Below are positions 11,284-17,798 of a stretch of DNA of 25,500 nt, piece after piece. A program made the position numbers and the translations under genes. Origin of the DNA: Flavobacterium psychrophilum (GTDB lineage Bacteria > Bacteroidota > Bacteroidia > Flavobacteriales > Flavobacteriaceae); contig CAMDSN010000003.1 in NCBI GenBank assembly GCA_945907225.1, positions 1 through 25,500 of the forward strand, read 5' to 3'. How positions within the stretch are numbered: position 1 is the stretch's first letter; the number at the start of each line of letters is the position of its first letter. Under the pieces are notes generated by a model, which worked only from the letters and a program-made list of their open reading frames with translations, did not search any database and was not told the DNA's origin.

Positions 11284-11835
11284 TTATACTTTTTCAACTT
11301 GCATGAAACTCAATTCTAATGGTGTTTTTCTTCCGAAAATTTTAACCATTACTTCAAGTTTACGCTTTTCTTCATTGATTTTTTCTATAGTTCCGTTAAA
11401 ACCGTTAAAAGGTCCATCAATAACCTTAATCATTTCATCTATTTTAAATGGTATTGTTTGAACATCAGTATTTATAGCTAATTCATCAACTTTACCAAGC
11501 ATTCTATTAACTTCAGACATTCTTAACGGGACTGGTTCTCCCCCTTTTACTTCACCTAAAAAACCAATTACACTTGTAATAGATTTGATAACATGTGGTA
11601 TTTCACCAACTAAATTTGCTTCAATCATTACATAACCAGGAAAATACACTTTGTCCTTAATTATTTTTTTACCCTCTCTAACCTGAACAACTTTTTCAGT
11701 TGGAACTAAGACTTGAGAAACATAATCTGACATGCCCAGTCTATTGATTTCTGTTTCGATATAAGCTTTAACTTTATTCTCTTGCCCGCTTACAGCTCGA
11801 ACCACATACCATTTTTTTACATTATTATCTGCCAT
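11284..11835 (-). CDS. nusG: Transcription termination/antitermination factor NusG
   Basis: 183 residues with the NGN domain first (KWYVVRAVSGQENKVKAYIE near residues 8-27) and a C-terminal KOW domain (VIDGPFNGFNGTIEKI, then the segment ending VEKV). NusG binds the beta' clamp helices of RNA polymerase and couples it to Rho or to the ribosome. It sits 10 bases after secE and before rplK, the near-universal order secE-nusG-rplK. The ATG at 11835 is followed by MADNNVKKWY; an earlier start is not needed. Confidence 0.98.
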   Translation of the reverse strand: MADNNVKKWYVVRAVSGQENKVKAYIETEINRLGMSDYVSQVLVPTEKVVQVREGKKIIKDKVYFPGYVMIEANLVGEIPHVIKSITSVIGFLGEVKGGEPVPLRMSEVNRMLGKVDELAINTDVQTIPFKIDEMIKVIDGPFNGFNGTIEKINEEKRKLEVMVKIFGRKTPLELSFMQVEKV

Positions 11836-11845
11836 TTCAGAATTA

Positions 11846-12043
11846 TTATGATTTTATCAAATTAAAAATTCCAGCAATTGCTTTAGCACACATTTCGTCA
11901 ACTCCCCATGTTAACATGGCGAAAACAATTGAAAAAACGGCTACAATAATTGTAAGACGTTGTACCTCAGCCCAATCAGGCCAAGTAACATTTGTTTTTA
12001 ACTCTTCAAATGCTTCTGATATATAATTAACAACTTTTGTCAT
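11846..12043 (-). CDS. secE: Preprotein translocase subunit SecE
   Basis: 65 residues, the short single-span form of SecE found in most bacteria outside the gammaproteobacteria. The conserved cytoplasmic amphipathic stretch with TWPDWAEVQR is at about residues 19-28, and the membrane span is at about 30-48. It stabilises SecY in the translocon of the inner membrane. It lies between tRNA-Trp (17 bases upstream) and nusG (10 bases downstream), so the tRNA and the mRNA probably share one transcript. Confidence 0.97.
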   Translation of the reverse strand: MTKVVNYISEAFEELKTNVTWPDWAEVQRLTIIVAVFSIVFAMLTWGVDEMCAKAIAGIFNLIKS

Positions 12044-12060
12044 TGTATTTATTTTTTTTG

Positions 12061-12131
12061 CACGGGCGGAGGGATTCGAACCCCCATCAACGGTTTTGGA
12101 GACCGCTATTCTACCCTTGAACTACGCCCGT
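12061..12131 (-). tRNA. tRNA-Trp (anticodon CCA)
   Basis: On the minus strand the cloverleaf is complete: acceptor ACGGGCG/CGCCCGT, D-arm GTTC/GAAT, anticodon stem GCGGT/ACCGT with loop CTCCAAA (anticodon CCA), and T-arm with TTCGAAT. The discriminator is G, as expected for tRNA-Trp, and the 3' CCA is not encoded. A tRNA-Trp between tuf and secE is the usual arrangement in Bacteroidetes as far as I recall. Confidence 0.97.
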
Positions 12132-12143
12132 TGATTAGTGTTA

Positions 12144-12182
12144 AAATCCAGCAGAGTGCCAAAATGACGCTCTGCTGGATTT
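12144..12182 (-). terminator. Strong hairpin after tuf
   Basis: A perfect 13-bp stem (12144-12156 with 12170-12182), extended by three more pairs after one mismatch, closes a 5-base loop. It starts 14 bases after the tuf stop codon and is followed on the minus strand by TTTT then AACAC. The stem is very stable but the T run is short. It could terminate most tuf transcription or protect or process the tuf 3' end ahead of tRNA-Trp. Confidence 0.7.
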
Positions 12183-12196
12183 GTAATTTAAAATAA

Positions 12197-13384
12197 TTAT
12201 GCTAAAATTTCAGTAACCTGACCAGCTCCAACTGTTCTACCGCCTTCACGGATAGCAAAACGTAAACCTACGCTCATAGCAATTGGACTTAATAAAGCAA
12301 CTTCAATAGTTAAGTTATCTCCAGGCATTACCATTTCTACACCAGTAGGCAATGAAATTACTCCTGTAACGTCAGTTGTACGAACGTAGAACTGTGGACG
12401 ATAATTATTGTGAAATGGTGTGTGACGACCACCTTCTTCTTTTTTCAAGATGTAAACCTCAGCTTTAAATTTAGCATGTGGTTTTACAGATCCTGGCTTG
12501 ATAATAACCATACCTCTTTTAATATCTGCTTTATCAACACCTCTTAACAATATACCAACGTTGTCACCAGCTTCACCTCTATCAAGGATTTTACGGAACA
12601 TTTCAACCCCAGTAACTGTTGAAGTCAATTTGTCTGCACCCATACCAATGATTTCAACTGGATCTCCTGTATTAGCAACTCCCGTTTCAATACGACCAGT
12701 AGCAACTGTTCCACGACCAGTAATTGTAAATACATCTTCAACAGGCATCAAAAATGGTTTTGCGTTATCACGAACCGGTTCTTCGATCCATGCATCTACT
12801 GCAGCCATTAATTCTATAATTTTAGGAACCCAAGCAGGATCACTATTTAGTCCTCCTAAAGCAGATCCTTGAATAACTGGACCATTGTCTCCATCATATT
12901 CATAGAAAGATAATAAATCTCTGATTTCCATTTCTACTAACTCTAGTAACTCTTCATCATCAACCATATCCACTTTGTTCATGAAAACAACAATTCTTGG
13001 AATTCCAACTTGACGACCTAATAGGATATGCTCACGTGTCTGTGGCATTGGTCCGTCAGTTGCAGCTACAACTAATATAGCACCATCCATTTGAGCAGCA
13101 CCAGTAACCATATTCTTCACATAATCCGCGTGACCTGGACAGTCAACGTGTGCATAGTGACGATTTGCAGTTTCATACTCAACGTGTGAAGTGTTGATGG
13201 TAATACCTCTTTCTTTCTCTTCTGGAGCATTATCAATTTGGTCAAATGATTTTGCTTGACAGTAACCTGCATCAGACAATACTTTCGTGATTGCTGCAGT
13301 TAAAGTAGTTTTTCCATGATCCACGTGCCCAATTGTACCAATATTAAGGTGTGGCTTGTTCCGATTAAAATTTTCTTTTGCCAT
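12197..13384 (-). CDS. tuf: Elongation factor Tu
   Basis: 395 residues, the normal length for EF-Tu, the GTPase that brings aminoacyl-tRNA to the ribosome. G1 is GHVDHGKT at residues 19-26, with DCPGH (G3) and NKVD (G4) clearly readable, then domains 2 and 3 ending in [16 protein letters not shown]. It follows tRNA-Thr(GGT) after 63 A/T-rich bases that hold no consensus promoter box, so it is probably cotranscribed with the tRNAs from the promoter at 13948-13977. A strong hairpin follows. This is the only tuf copy in the window. Confidence 0.99.
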   Translation of the reverse strand: MAKENFNRNKPHLNIGTIGHVDHGKTTLTAAITKVLSDAGYCQAKSFDQIDNAPEEKERGITINTSHVEYETANRHYAHVDCPGHADYVKNMVTGAAQMDGAILVVAATDGPMPQTREHILLGRQVGIPRIVVFMNKVDMVDDEELLELVEMEIRDLLSFYEYDGDNGPVIQGSALGGLNSDPAWVPKIIELMAAVDAWIEEPVRDNAKPFLMPVEDVFTITGRGTVATGRIETGVANTGDPVEIIGMGADKLTSTVTGVEMFRKILDRGEAGDNVGILLRGVDKADIKRGMVIIKPGSVKPHAKFKAEVYILKKEEGGRHTPFHNNYRPQFYVRTTDVTGVISLPTGVEMVMPGDNLTIEVALLSPIAMSVGLRFAIREGGRTVGAGQVTEILA

Positions 13385-13447
13385 TTTAATTAAATTTAAA
13401 CTTAGTTATATATATATTTATTAGTGTTCAATTTTTAATTTAATTTG

Positions 13448-13519
13448 AGCCAACTACGGGAATTGAACCCGTGACCTCTTCCTTACCAAGGAAGCACTCT
13501 ACCCCTGAGCTAAGTCGGC
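13448..13519 (-). tRNA. tRNA-Thr (anticodon GGT)
   Basis: On the minus strand: acceptor GCCGACT/AGTTGGC (one G-U pair), D-arm GCTC/GAGT, anticodon stem CTTCC/GGAAG with loop TTGGTAA (anticodon GGT, reads ACC/ACT), T-arm ACGGG/CCCGT with loop TTCAATT. No encoded CCA. It corresponds to E. coli thrT, which also lies directly before tufB. Confidence 0.97.
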
Positions 13520-13530
13520 AGTTTCCTCAG

Positions 13531-13616
13531 TTTGGATTACCAACCAAAGGTTGATGACCCTGTTCCGAAAAATCGAAACTTTTTTTTGAATTACCTCTTT
13601 CAGAAGATAATCTAAT
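13531..13616 (-). repeat. Hairpin-rich tandem repeat, copy 1 (degenerate)
   Basis: The first 32 bases (13531-13562) match 13617-13648 at 30 positions. The unit folds as three imperfect stem-loops in a row: a mismatched version of the CCAACC-AAA-GGTTG hairpin (13532-13559), a short one with a 7-pair frame and one mismatch (13562-13579), and a weak one near 13590-13612. The same order of three hairpins is found, better preserved and longer, in copy 2. There is no coding potential and no tRNA. Strand is given by context only. I do not recognise the element. Confidence 0.6.
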
Positions 13617-13732
13617 TTTGGATTACCAACCAAAGGTTGGTGATCCTGTATCGTCGTTCCGACGATACTCAAACTTTTTCAATTTCATTTTCTCGAAAGC
13701 AAGCTTTCAGAAAATGTATTTCAAAAAGTTTG
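13617..13732 (-). repeat. Hairpin-rich tandem repeat, copy 2
   Basis: Three consecutive strong inverted repeats: a 12-bp stem with one mismatch and loop AAA (13620-13646), a perfect 9-bp stem with loop TTC (13648-13668), and a 63-base hairpin (13670-13732) with 10-bp and 8-bp perfect segments and a 6-bp inner stem. The last hairpin abuts the 3' end of tRNA-Tyr with no spacer. The unit could be a REP- or MITE-like element or a structured tRNA spacer. It occupies the place where glyT lies in the matching E. coli cluster. Confidence 0.7.
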
Positions 13733-13813
13733 TGGGGAGAGCAGGATTCGAACCTGCGAAGTTCTCACAGCAGATTTACAGTCTGCCCTCGTTGGCCGCT
13801 TGAGTATCTCCCC
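13733..13813 (-). tRNA. tRNA-Tyr (anticodon GTA)
   Basis: A class II tRNA of 81 bases. On the minus strand: acceptor GGGGAGA/TCTCCCC, anticodon stem GCAGA/TCTGC with loop CTGTAAA (anticodon GTA), a long variable arm, and T-loop TTCGAAT. Discriminator A; the 3' CCA is not encoded. It matches E. coli tyrU by position. The start of the adjoining repeat hairpin touches its 3' end, which might affect 3' processing. Confidence 0.97.
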
Positions 13814-13835
13814 TAACCTAATCCAATAAAAAAAG

Positions 13836-13909
13836 AGCCGGCGGAGGGACTCGAACCCACGACCTGCTGATTACAAATCAGCTGCTCTAGCCAACTGAGC
13901 TACGCTGGC
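13836..13909 (-). tRNA. tRNA-Thr (anticodon TGT)
   Basis: On the minus strand the anticodon stem CTGAT-type arm carries loop TTTGTAA (anticodon TGT, reads ACA), with D-arm GCTC/GAGC and T-loop TTCGAGT. The acceptor GCCAGCG/CGCCGGC has one A-C mismatch at pair 4-69, and the T-stem GTGGG/CCCTC has a T-T mismatch at 50-64. Otherwise the fold is complete. It is the first gene after the promoter at 13948-13977 and corresponds to E. coli thrU. No encoded CCA. Confidence 0.95.
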
Positions 13910-13918
13910 AATATCAAT

Positions 13919-13946
13919 AAAAAAAGTCCGCTATTTCTAACGGACT
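13919..13946 (-). terminator. Intrinsic terminator after hpf, at the tRNA start site
   Basis: On the minus strand the stem AGTCCG/CGGACT, extended by three more pairs (one wobble), closes a GAAA tetraloop and runs into seven T. This is a textbook terminator, 54 bases after the hpf stop codon. Its hairpin begins one base after the -7 box of the tRNA-tuf promoter, so the predicted start site falls in its first arm. Confidence 0.85.
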
Positions 13947-13947
13947 G

Positions 13948-13977
13948 CAAATGTATATCTTTTTGTTATTTAAACAA
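13948..13977 (-). promoter_or_regulatory. Promoter of the tRNA-Thr/Tyr/Thr-tuf unit
   Basis: A perfect Bacteroidetes promoter on the minus strand: -33 TTG (13975-13977) and -7 TACATTTG (13948-13955) with a 19-base spacer. It reads into tRNA-Thr(TGT), whose 5' end is 39 bases beyond the -7 box. It is the only consensus promoter seen between hpf and secE. Confidence 0.8.
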
Positions 13978-14000
13978 AACATTTTTTTAAAAAAAATATT

Positions 14001-14303
14001 TTAATTAAAGGTTCTAACTTTTTCTTTCCTTTTGACTAATAATCTTTCTAGAGATTCAGCAGAAACTTCAAGCGCTTCCTCAAAAGTTCTGTATTGCTTC
14101 TTTACCATAAAATCATCACCTGGGACATGAATTTTAACTTCAACAACTTTATTTTCTTTTTCGCTTGTCTTTTCAACCTTCAAAAAAACGTCAGCCGAGA
14201 CAACTTTATCATAATATTTCTCAAGTTTCGTTAATCTTTCTTGAATAAATACCACAAGCTTTCTATCAACACTAAAATTTACTGCATTCACACTTACCTT
14301 CAT
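14001..14303 (-). CDS. hpf: Ribosome hibernation-promoting factor, HPF/RaiA family (short form)
   Basis: 100 residues with the HPF/YfiA fold: MKVSVNAVNFSVDRKL at the start, helix ERLTKLEKYYDKVVSADVFL (about 22-41), and a second helix with FEEALEVSAESLERLLVKRKEK (about 74-95). It lacks the C-terminal dimerisation domain of long HPF. Family members bind the 30S decoding region in stationary phase and silence ribosomes. It lies 26 bases after xerC and is closed by a strong terminator, so rpsU-xerC-hpf looks like one operon. Placing a hibernation factor with bS21 fits a shared ribosome role. Confidence 0.93.
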   Translation of the reverse strand: MKVSVNAVNFSVDRKLVVFIQERLTKLEKYYDKVVSADVFLKVEKTSEKENKVVEVKIHVPGDDFMVKKQYRTFEEALEVSAESLERLLVKRKEKVRTFN

Positions 14304-14329
14304 AATTTAAATATTACAGTTAAACAAAC

Positions 14330-15226
14330 TTACTTTTTGTTTCTGGGATGAGCGCTGTTATATGTTTTTTGAAGTTCGGCCAAACTAGTGTGCGTATACA
14401 CTTGGGTTGATGCCAAACTTGAATGTCCTAATAATTCTTTAACTGAATTTATATCGGCACCATTATTTAACATTTGAGTGGCAAATGTATGCCTTAAAAT
14501 ATGCGGACTTCTTTTCACTTTTTCAGAAACATTACTAAAGTACTTATTAATTAAACGATACACAAATGAATCGTTTAATTTAACACCTTTTAACAAAAGA
14601 AAGAAAAAGTCTTTGTCTAAAATTGATTCTATTGCTGCCCTCTCTTTTAAATAAAGCACCATCTGACTCACCACTATTGGCAAAACAGGTATTATCCTCT
14701 CTTTATTTCTTTTCCCTATCACTTTTATTGTTTGATTCGACAAATCAACATTATTAAATTGCAGGTGTATTAATTCAGTTCTTCTAATTCCAGTAGTATA
14801 AAAGAGATCAATTATTAATTTGTCGCGTACACCTTCAAATCCGGACTCATACTTTATTTGATTTAAAACTATATCGACTTCTTTTTCAGAAAAAGGGATT
14901 TGAATTTTTTTTGGTGATTTAAGTGACTTATGTTTAGTTAGTGGACTTAGATCTATTTGCTTTATTTTGAGTAAAAATTTATAAAAAGATTTTAGAGAAG
15001 AAATTTTTCTGTTAATTGAGGCATTTGAAATTCCGTCATCAGACAGTGATACAATCCATGATCTAATTTGACTATAATTAACGTGAATTAAATCATCATC
15101 GCTGTACACATTACTTAGATGAGACTGAAAAAAAATTATATCATTTAAATATGCTTTTACGGTATGTTGAGAATAATTCTTCTCTAACATAAGATAGTCA
15201 TGAAATTTCTTGGTGTCATTATCCAT
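14330..15226 (-). CDS. xerC: Tyrosine recombinase XerC
   Basis: 298 residues from the ATG at 15226. The N-terminal SAM-like domain (about 1-95) is followed by the catalytic domain with R148 (TGIRRTEL), K172 (IGKRNKER), H242 and R245 (HILRHTFA), H268 (LLGHSS) and the nucleophile Y277 (TQVYTHTS); all six are present. Arg148 and Lys172 have the same numbers as in the E. coli Xer proteins, which supports this start. An upstream ATG at 15247 would add seven residues, but a TAnnTTTG box at 15245-15252 overlaps it and would start the message downstream of it. Xer recombinases resolve chromosome dimers at dif. It lies between rpsU and hpf, a housekeeping setting, so it is unlikely to be a mobile-element integrase. 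Confidence 0.85.
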   Translation of the reverse strand: MDNDTKKFHDYLMLEKNYSQHTVKAYLNDIIFFQSHLSNVYSDDDLIHVNYSQIRSWIVSLSDDGISNASINRKISSLKSFYKFLLKIKQIDLSPLTKHKSLKSPKKIQIPFSEKEVDIVLNQIKYESGFEGVRDKLIIDLFYTTGIRRTELIHLQFNNVDLSNQTIKVIGKRNKERIIPVLPIVVSQMVLYLKERAAIESILDKDFFFLLLKGVKLNDSFVYRLINKYFSNVSEKVKRSPHILRHTFATQMLNNGADINSVKELLGHSSLASTQVYTHTSLAELQKTYNSAHPRNKK

Positions 15227-15244
15227 AAAAAAAACCGTTAGGTT

Positions 15245-15252
15245 CAAAGTTA
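15245..15252 (-). promoter_or_regulatory. Possible internal promoter for xerC-hpf (-7 box only)
   Basis: TAACTTTG on the minus strand matches the TAnnTTTG -7 consensus, 18 bases before the preferred xerC ATG. No TTG is found at the usual distance upstream. It may be a weak promoter inside the rpsU-xerC-hpf unit. Confidence 0.4.
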
Positions 15253-15299
15253 TGAAACTTTTACAACTAACGATTTTATTATCTGAAGAAAATGAAATA

Positions 15300-15494
15300 C
15301 TAACTTTCTAGCCCGTCTCTCATATTCTGTATGTAAGCCGCTTTTTGGATTTGTGCTCTTCTTACCACTGATGGTTTTATAAAAGCCTGACGCGAACGCA
15401 ACTGACGAACAGTTCCTGTTTTATCAAATTTTCTTTTATAGCGCTTTAATGCTCTATCGATATTTTCTCCGTCTTTAATTGGTATAATTAACAT
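15300..15494 (-). CDS. rpsU: 30S ribosomal protein S21 (bS21)
   Basis: 64 residues, with the family core IPIKDGENIDRALKRYKRKF near the start and a C-terminal part with RRAQIQKAAY and a final NMRDGLES. Tyr54 is present; as I recall, published work on Flavobacterium ribosomes places this residue of bS21 against the 3' tail of 16S rRNA, where bS21, bS18 and bS6 hide the anti-Shine-Dalgarno sequence. The gene itself has a full Shine-Dalgarno sequence (15503-15510), which is exceptional in this phylum and in this window, and its own consensus promoter (15524-15553). It heads the rpsU-xerC-hpf unit. Confidence 0.97.
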   Translation of the reverse strand: MLIIPIKDGENIDRALKRYKRKFDKTGTVRQLRSRQAFIKPSVVRRAQIQKAAYIQNMRDGLES

Positions 15495-15502
15495 AATATA
15501 GA

Positions 15503-15510
15503 CACCTCCT
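15503..15510 (-). promoter_or_regulatory. Full Shine-Dalgarno sequence of rpsU
   Basis: AGGAGGTG on the minus strand, 8 bases before the rpsU ATG, is complementary to the anti-Shine-Dalgarno end of 16S rRNA. No other gene in the window has such a site. This fits translational autoregulation: ribosomes lacking bS21 would have a free anti-Shine-Dalgarno tail and would select this message. Confidence 0.85.
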
Positions 15511-15523
15511 CTCGTTAAGGGTG

Positions 15524-15553
15524 CAAAAGTAACATTATTTTTTTAATGGCAAA
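15524..15553 (-). promoter_or_regulatory. rpsU promoter
   Basis: On the minus strand -33 TTTG (15550-15553) and -7 TACTTTTG (15524-15531) are separated by 18 bases, matching the Bacteroidetes consensus. The start site would lie near 15518, giving a leader of about 25 bases that consists almost only of the Shine-Dalgarno region. The 165 bases upstream of it, to the acyl-CoA dehydrogenase stop, are A/T-rich and show no clear terminator. Confidence 0.75.
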
Positions 15554-15719
15554 GAAAAAGAAAAAGAAAAGAGTAGTAAGTTCATAATATTTGTTTGAAA
15601 CAATCAAAATATTGAAATAAAGGACTTAATAAAATAGTTGAAAACCATACTCTGCTGAAACTTTGAAATAAATACTTAACAACAAAAACTAAATTATTAA
15701 TTATCTCTTCAACTATAAT

Positions 15720-16889
15720 TTATTTAACGGCAGGTTTATAATTTTGTTTGTCAATTATCATTTTTGATAAAATCTCTTTAAGAATTTCTGAAGTGCCACC
15801 ACCAATTGGTCCTAACCTACTATCTCTAAGTAATCTTGCCATTGGATATTCTTCCATATATCCATAACCTCCTAACATTTGCAGACAGCTATAAATAGTT
15901 TCGTCTGCTACTTTAGTCGATTTTAATTTAGCCATAGTTGCTTCCTTTACTACATATTCACCGTTGTTTAATCTGGCCACTGCAGCATAATTAAATACTT
16001 TACAATGCTCAACCTCTGTAGCGTGTTCCACTATTGTATGACGGAGTGCTTGAAAAGAATCTATTTTTTTTCCAAATGCCTCTCTATTGGACATATATTC
16101 CATTGTGTATTCCAAAGCATATTCTGCTCTTGCATGGGCATTTATAGCCATTATTAAACGTTCTAAAGCAAAATGCTGCATGATGTATGAAAAACCTACC
16201 CCTTCTTCTCCCAATAAGTTGTCATGAGGAATCTCAACATTGTCAAAAGCAATTTCAGCCGTGTCAGAAGCCCTCCATCCTAGTTTATCTAACTTTGTAG
16301 CAGAAATACCTTTAGAGTTGGTATCCATTAAAAAAATACTAATTCCCTTATTGCCCTTATTTATGTCTGTCTTAGCTGCAACCACATAATAGTCGGCATA
16401 AACACCATTTGTTATAAAAGTTTTGGAACCATTTATAACATATTTGTCTCCTTTTTTTATCGCTGTAGTTCTCATCCCGCCAACATCACTTCCACCAAAA
16501 GGCTCTGTCAAACAAAGCGCTCCAATTTTTTCTCCGGCAATGCTTGGTGCTAAATACTCTATTTTTATTCTTTCATCACCTTCTGCATTTAAATGTGTCA
16601 TGGCTAGATATACATGAGCCCATATTGCAGCAGCAAAACCAGATGACTTAATCTTTTGTAATTCTTCTAATAGAACAACTGTGTAAAACAAATCCAAATT
16701 TAACCCTCCATACGCAACCGGATAAGCTATACCGAAAAAACCCATATCCCCAAATTTTTTCCAAATAAACCGATCAATAGTTCCAGTTTTTTCCCATTTT
16801 TCAATATGAGGCACGACTTCTTTTTGTAAAAAATCCTGTAAACTTTCTCTAAATAATTTATGCTCTTCGGAAAAATATATTGAATTCAT
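15720..16889 (-). CDS. Acyl-CoA dehydrogenase family protein
   Basis: 389 residues, normal for the FAD-dependent acyl-CoA dehydrogenase family, which oxidises acyl-CoA thioesters to 2-enoyl-CoA. The flavin-binding signature LCLTEPFGGSD is at residues 125-135, with KTFITNG at 156-162 and the C-terminal GGYGYMEEYPMARLLRD near 340-356. At the place where medium-chain enzymes carry the catalytic Glu, this protein reads IGGGTSEI (362-369). Glu243 in ALERL matches the alternative catalytic position used by isovaleryl-CoA and long-chain dehydrogenases. The enzyme is therefore probably active, perhaps on branched-chain or long substrates; the exact substrate is unknown. It is 26 bases after the helix-hairpin-helix gene and is probably cotranscribed with it. 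Confidence 0.9.
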   Translation of the reverse strand: MNSIYFSEEHKLFRESLQDFLQKEVVPHIEKWEKTGTIDRFIWKKFGDMGFFGIAYPVAYGGLNLDLFYTVVLLEELQKIKSSGFAAAIWAHVYLAMTHLNAEGDERIKIEYLAPSIAGEKIGALCLTEPFGGSDVGGMRTTAIKKGDKYVINGSKTFITNGVYADYYVVAAKTDINKGNKGISIFLMDTNSKGISATKLDKLGWRASDTAEIAFDNVEIPHDNLLGEEGVGFSYIMQHFALERLIMAINAHARAEYALEYTMEYMSNREAFGKKIDSFQALRHTIVEHATEVEHCKVFNYAAVARLNNGEYVVKEATMAKLKSTKVADETIYSCLQMLGGYGYMEEYPMARLLRDSRLGPIGGGTSEILKEILSKMIIDKQNYKPAVK

Positions 16890-16915
16890 ATAAGACCTTA
16901 TTATTGTATTAAATT

Positions 16916-17797
16916 TTAAAAATCCAAATATAAAGCAATTATTTTAATTTTTTCAATAGGAAAACCTTTAATTTTTGATAAATCTTCAATATTTAGGCTT
17001 CCATTCATTGTCCTATAAATTACTATTTCTTTCGCTAATTGATACCTAAAAAAAGGAAAGTTAGACAACTCTTTGACTGAAGCATCATTAAGATTTATTT
17101 TTTTACATCTTGACTTATTTTTTACTGTAAAGGATATGTTTAATTTTTCTATAACCTCAGGAGAGAGACCCCATATATCGTGTAATTGATCCATGGAAAC
17201 AAAAGCACCAAATTTTTCTTTCTGTTCTAGTATTCGATCCGAAAGTTTATCTCCTACACCGTACACCTTCATGAGATCCTCTTTTGTAGACTCATTAATA
17301 TCTATTACTTCTATTGACTTGGGTTTGGAAAATGACTTAGACTCAAAACTGGAAATTGTATTTTTTTTGTTTTTTACCCATTCCGGGAATTTGAAATATG
17401 GAGAAATGGCTAACAATAAGGAATCGGAAACTTTGGTTACAAGTTGAAATTCATCAACTGAATTTACAAATTTGTTTAAACTTCTGTAAGCAAGTAGTCT
17501 GTCTATTTCTTGGATACTCATCCCTAGTTTATAGCCCTTAAAATCGGAAATATAATTGGGGTTGAAAGGATAAATTTTGGGCTTCTGATTTAAAATATTC
17601 TCTTTTAAACTATCAATTTTTTTCTGCTGTGAAAGCCATCTCGATCTTTCGTTACTATTTATTTCGATAGGAGTAAAGTCTACTAAAAAATAAATTGACT
17701 GGACAACAAACATGATTAAAAAAAAACAAAGTAATCCTATCCGCTGGCTTTTAGTGTAGGACAGAAGTAAATGTTTAAATGAAATATTTGTATTCAT
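16916..17797 (-). CDS. Membrane-anchored helix-hairpin-helix protein (ComEA-like repeats)
   Basis: 293 residues from the ATG at 17797, which follows the stop codon of the PspC gene by one base; a TTG four codons earlier would overlap that gene. One hydrophobic span at about 20-40 follows a short basic N-terminus, so most of the protein is probably outside the inner membrane. Three related helix-hairpin-helix units follow: about 80-138 (degenerate), 166-224 (DINESTKEDLMKVYGVG, the best) and 234-293. ComEA-type proteins bind double-stranded DNA during uptake, but this family is also common in flavobacteria without proven competence. DNA binding is a reasonable inference; a role in transformation is not shown. 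Confidence 0.8.
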   Translation of the reverse strand: MNTNISFKHLLLSYTKSQRIGLLCFFLIMFVVQSIYFLVDFTPIEINSNERSRWLSQQKKIDSLKENILNQKPKIYPFNPNYISDFKGYKLGMSIQEIDRLLAYRSLNKFVNSVDEFQLVTKVSDSLLLAISPYFKFPEWVKNKKNTISSFESKSFSKPKSIEVIDINESTKEDLMKVYGVGDKLSDRILEQKEKFGAFVSMDQLHDIWGLSPEVIEKLNISFTVKNKSRCKKINLNDASVKELSNFPFFRYQLAKEIVIYRTMNGSLNIEDLSKIKGFPIEKIKIIALYLDF

Positions 17798-17798
17798 A

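Noticed and set aside
11243..11461. Plus-strand open frame opposite nusG and the rplK leader
   Set aside because: It is the antisense of conserved nusG sequence and has no recognisable domain.
13531..13732. CRISPR array or attachment site beside the tRNA cluster
   Set aside because: There are only two repeat copies with no uniform spacer, and each has internal dyad symmetry. No cas gene is near and no tRNA 3' end is duplicated.
13618..13803. Plus-strand 61-codon open frame over the repeat and tRNA-Tyr
   Set aside because: Its second half is the antisense of tRNA-Tyr and its first half is the hairpin repeat; no protein family is recognisable.
14330..15226. Tyrosine recombinase next to tRNA genes as the integrase of a genomic island
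   Set aside because: It sits between rpsU and hpf in a housekeeping run, has Xer-like length and residue numbering, and no cargo genes or direct repeats flank it.
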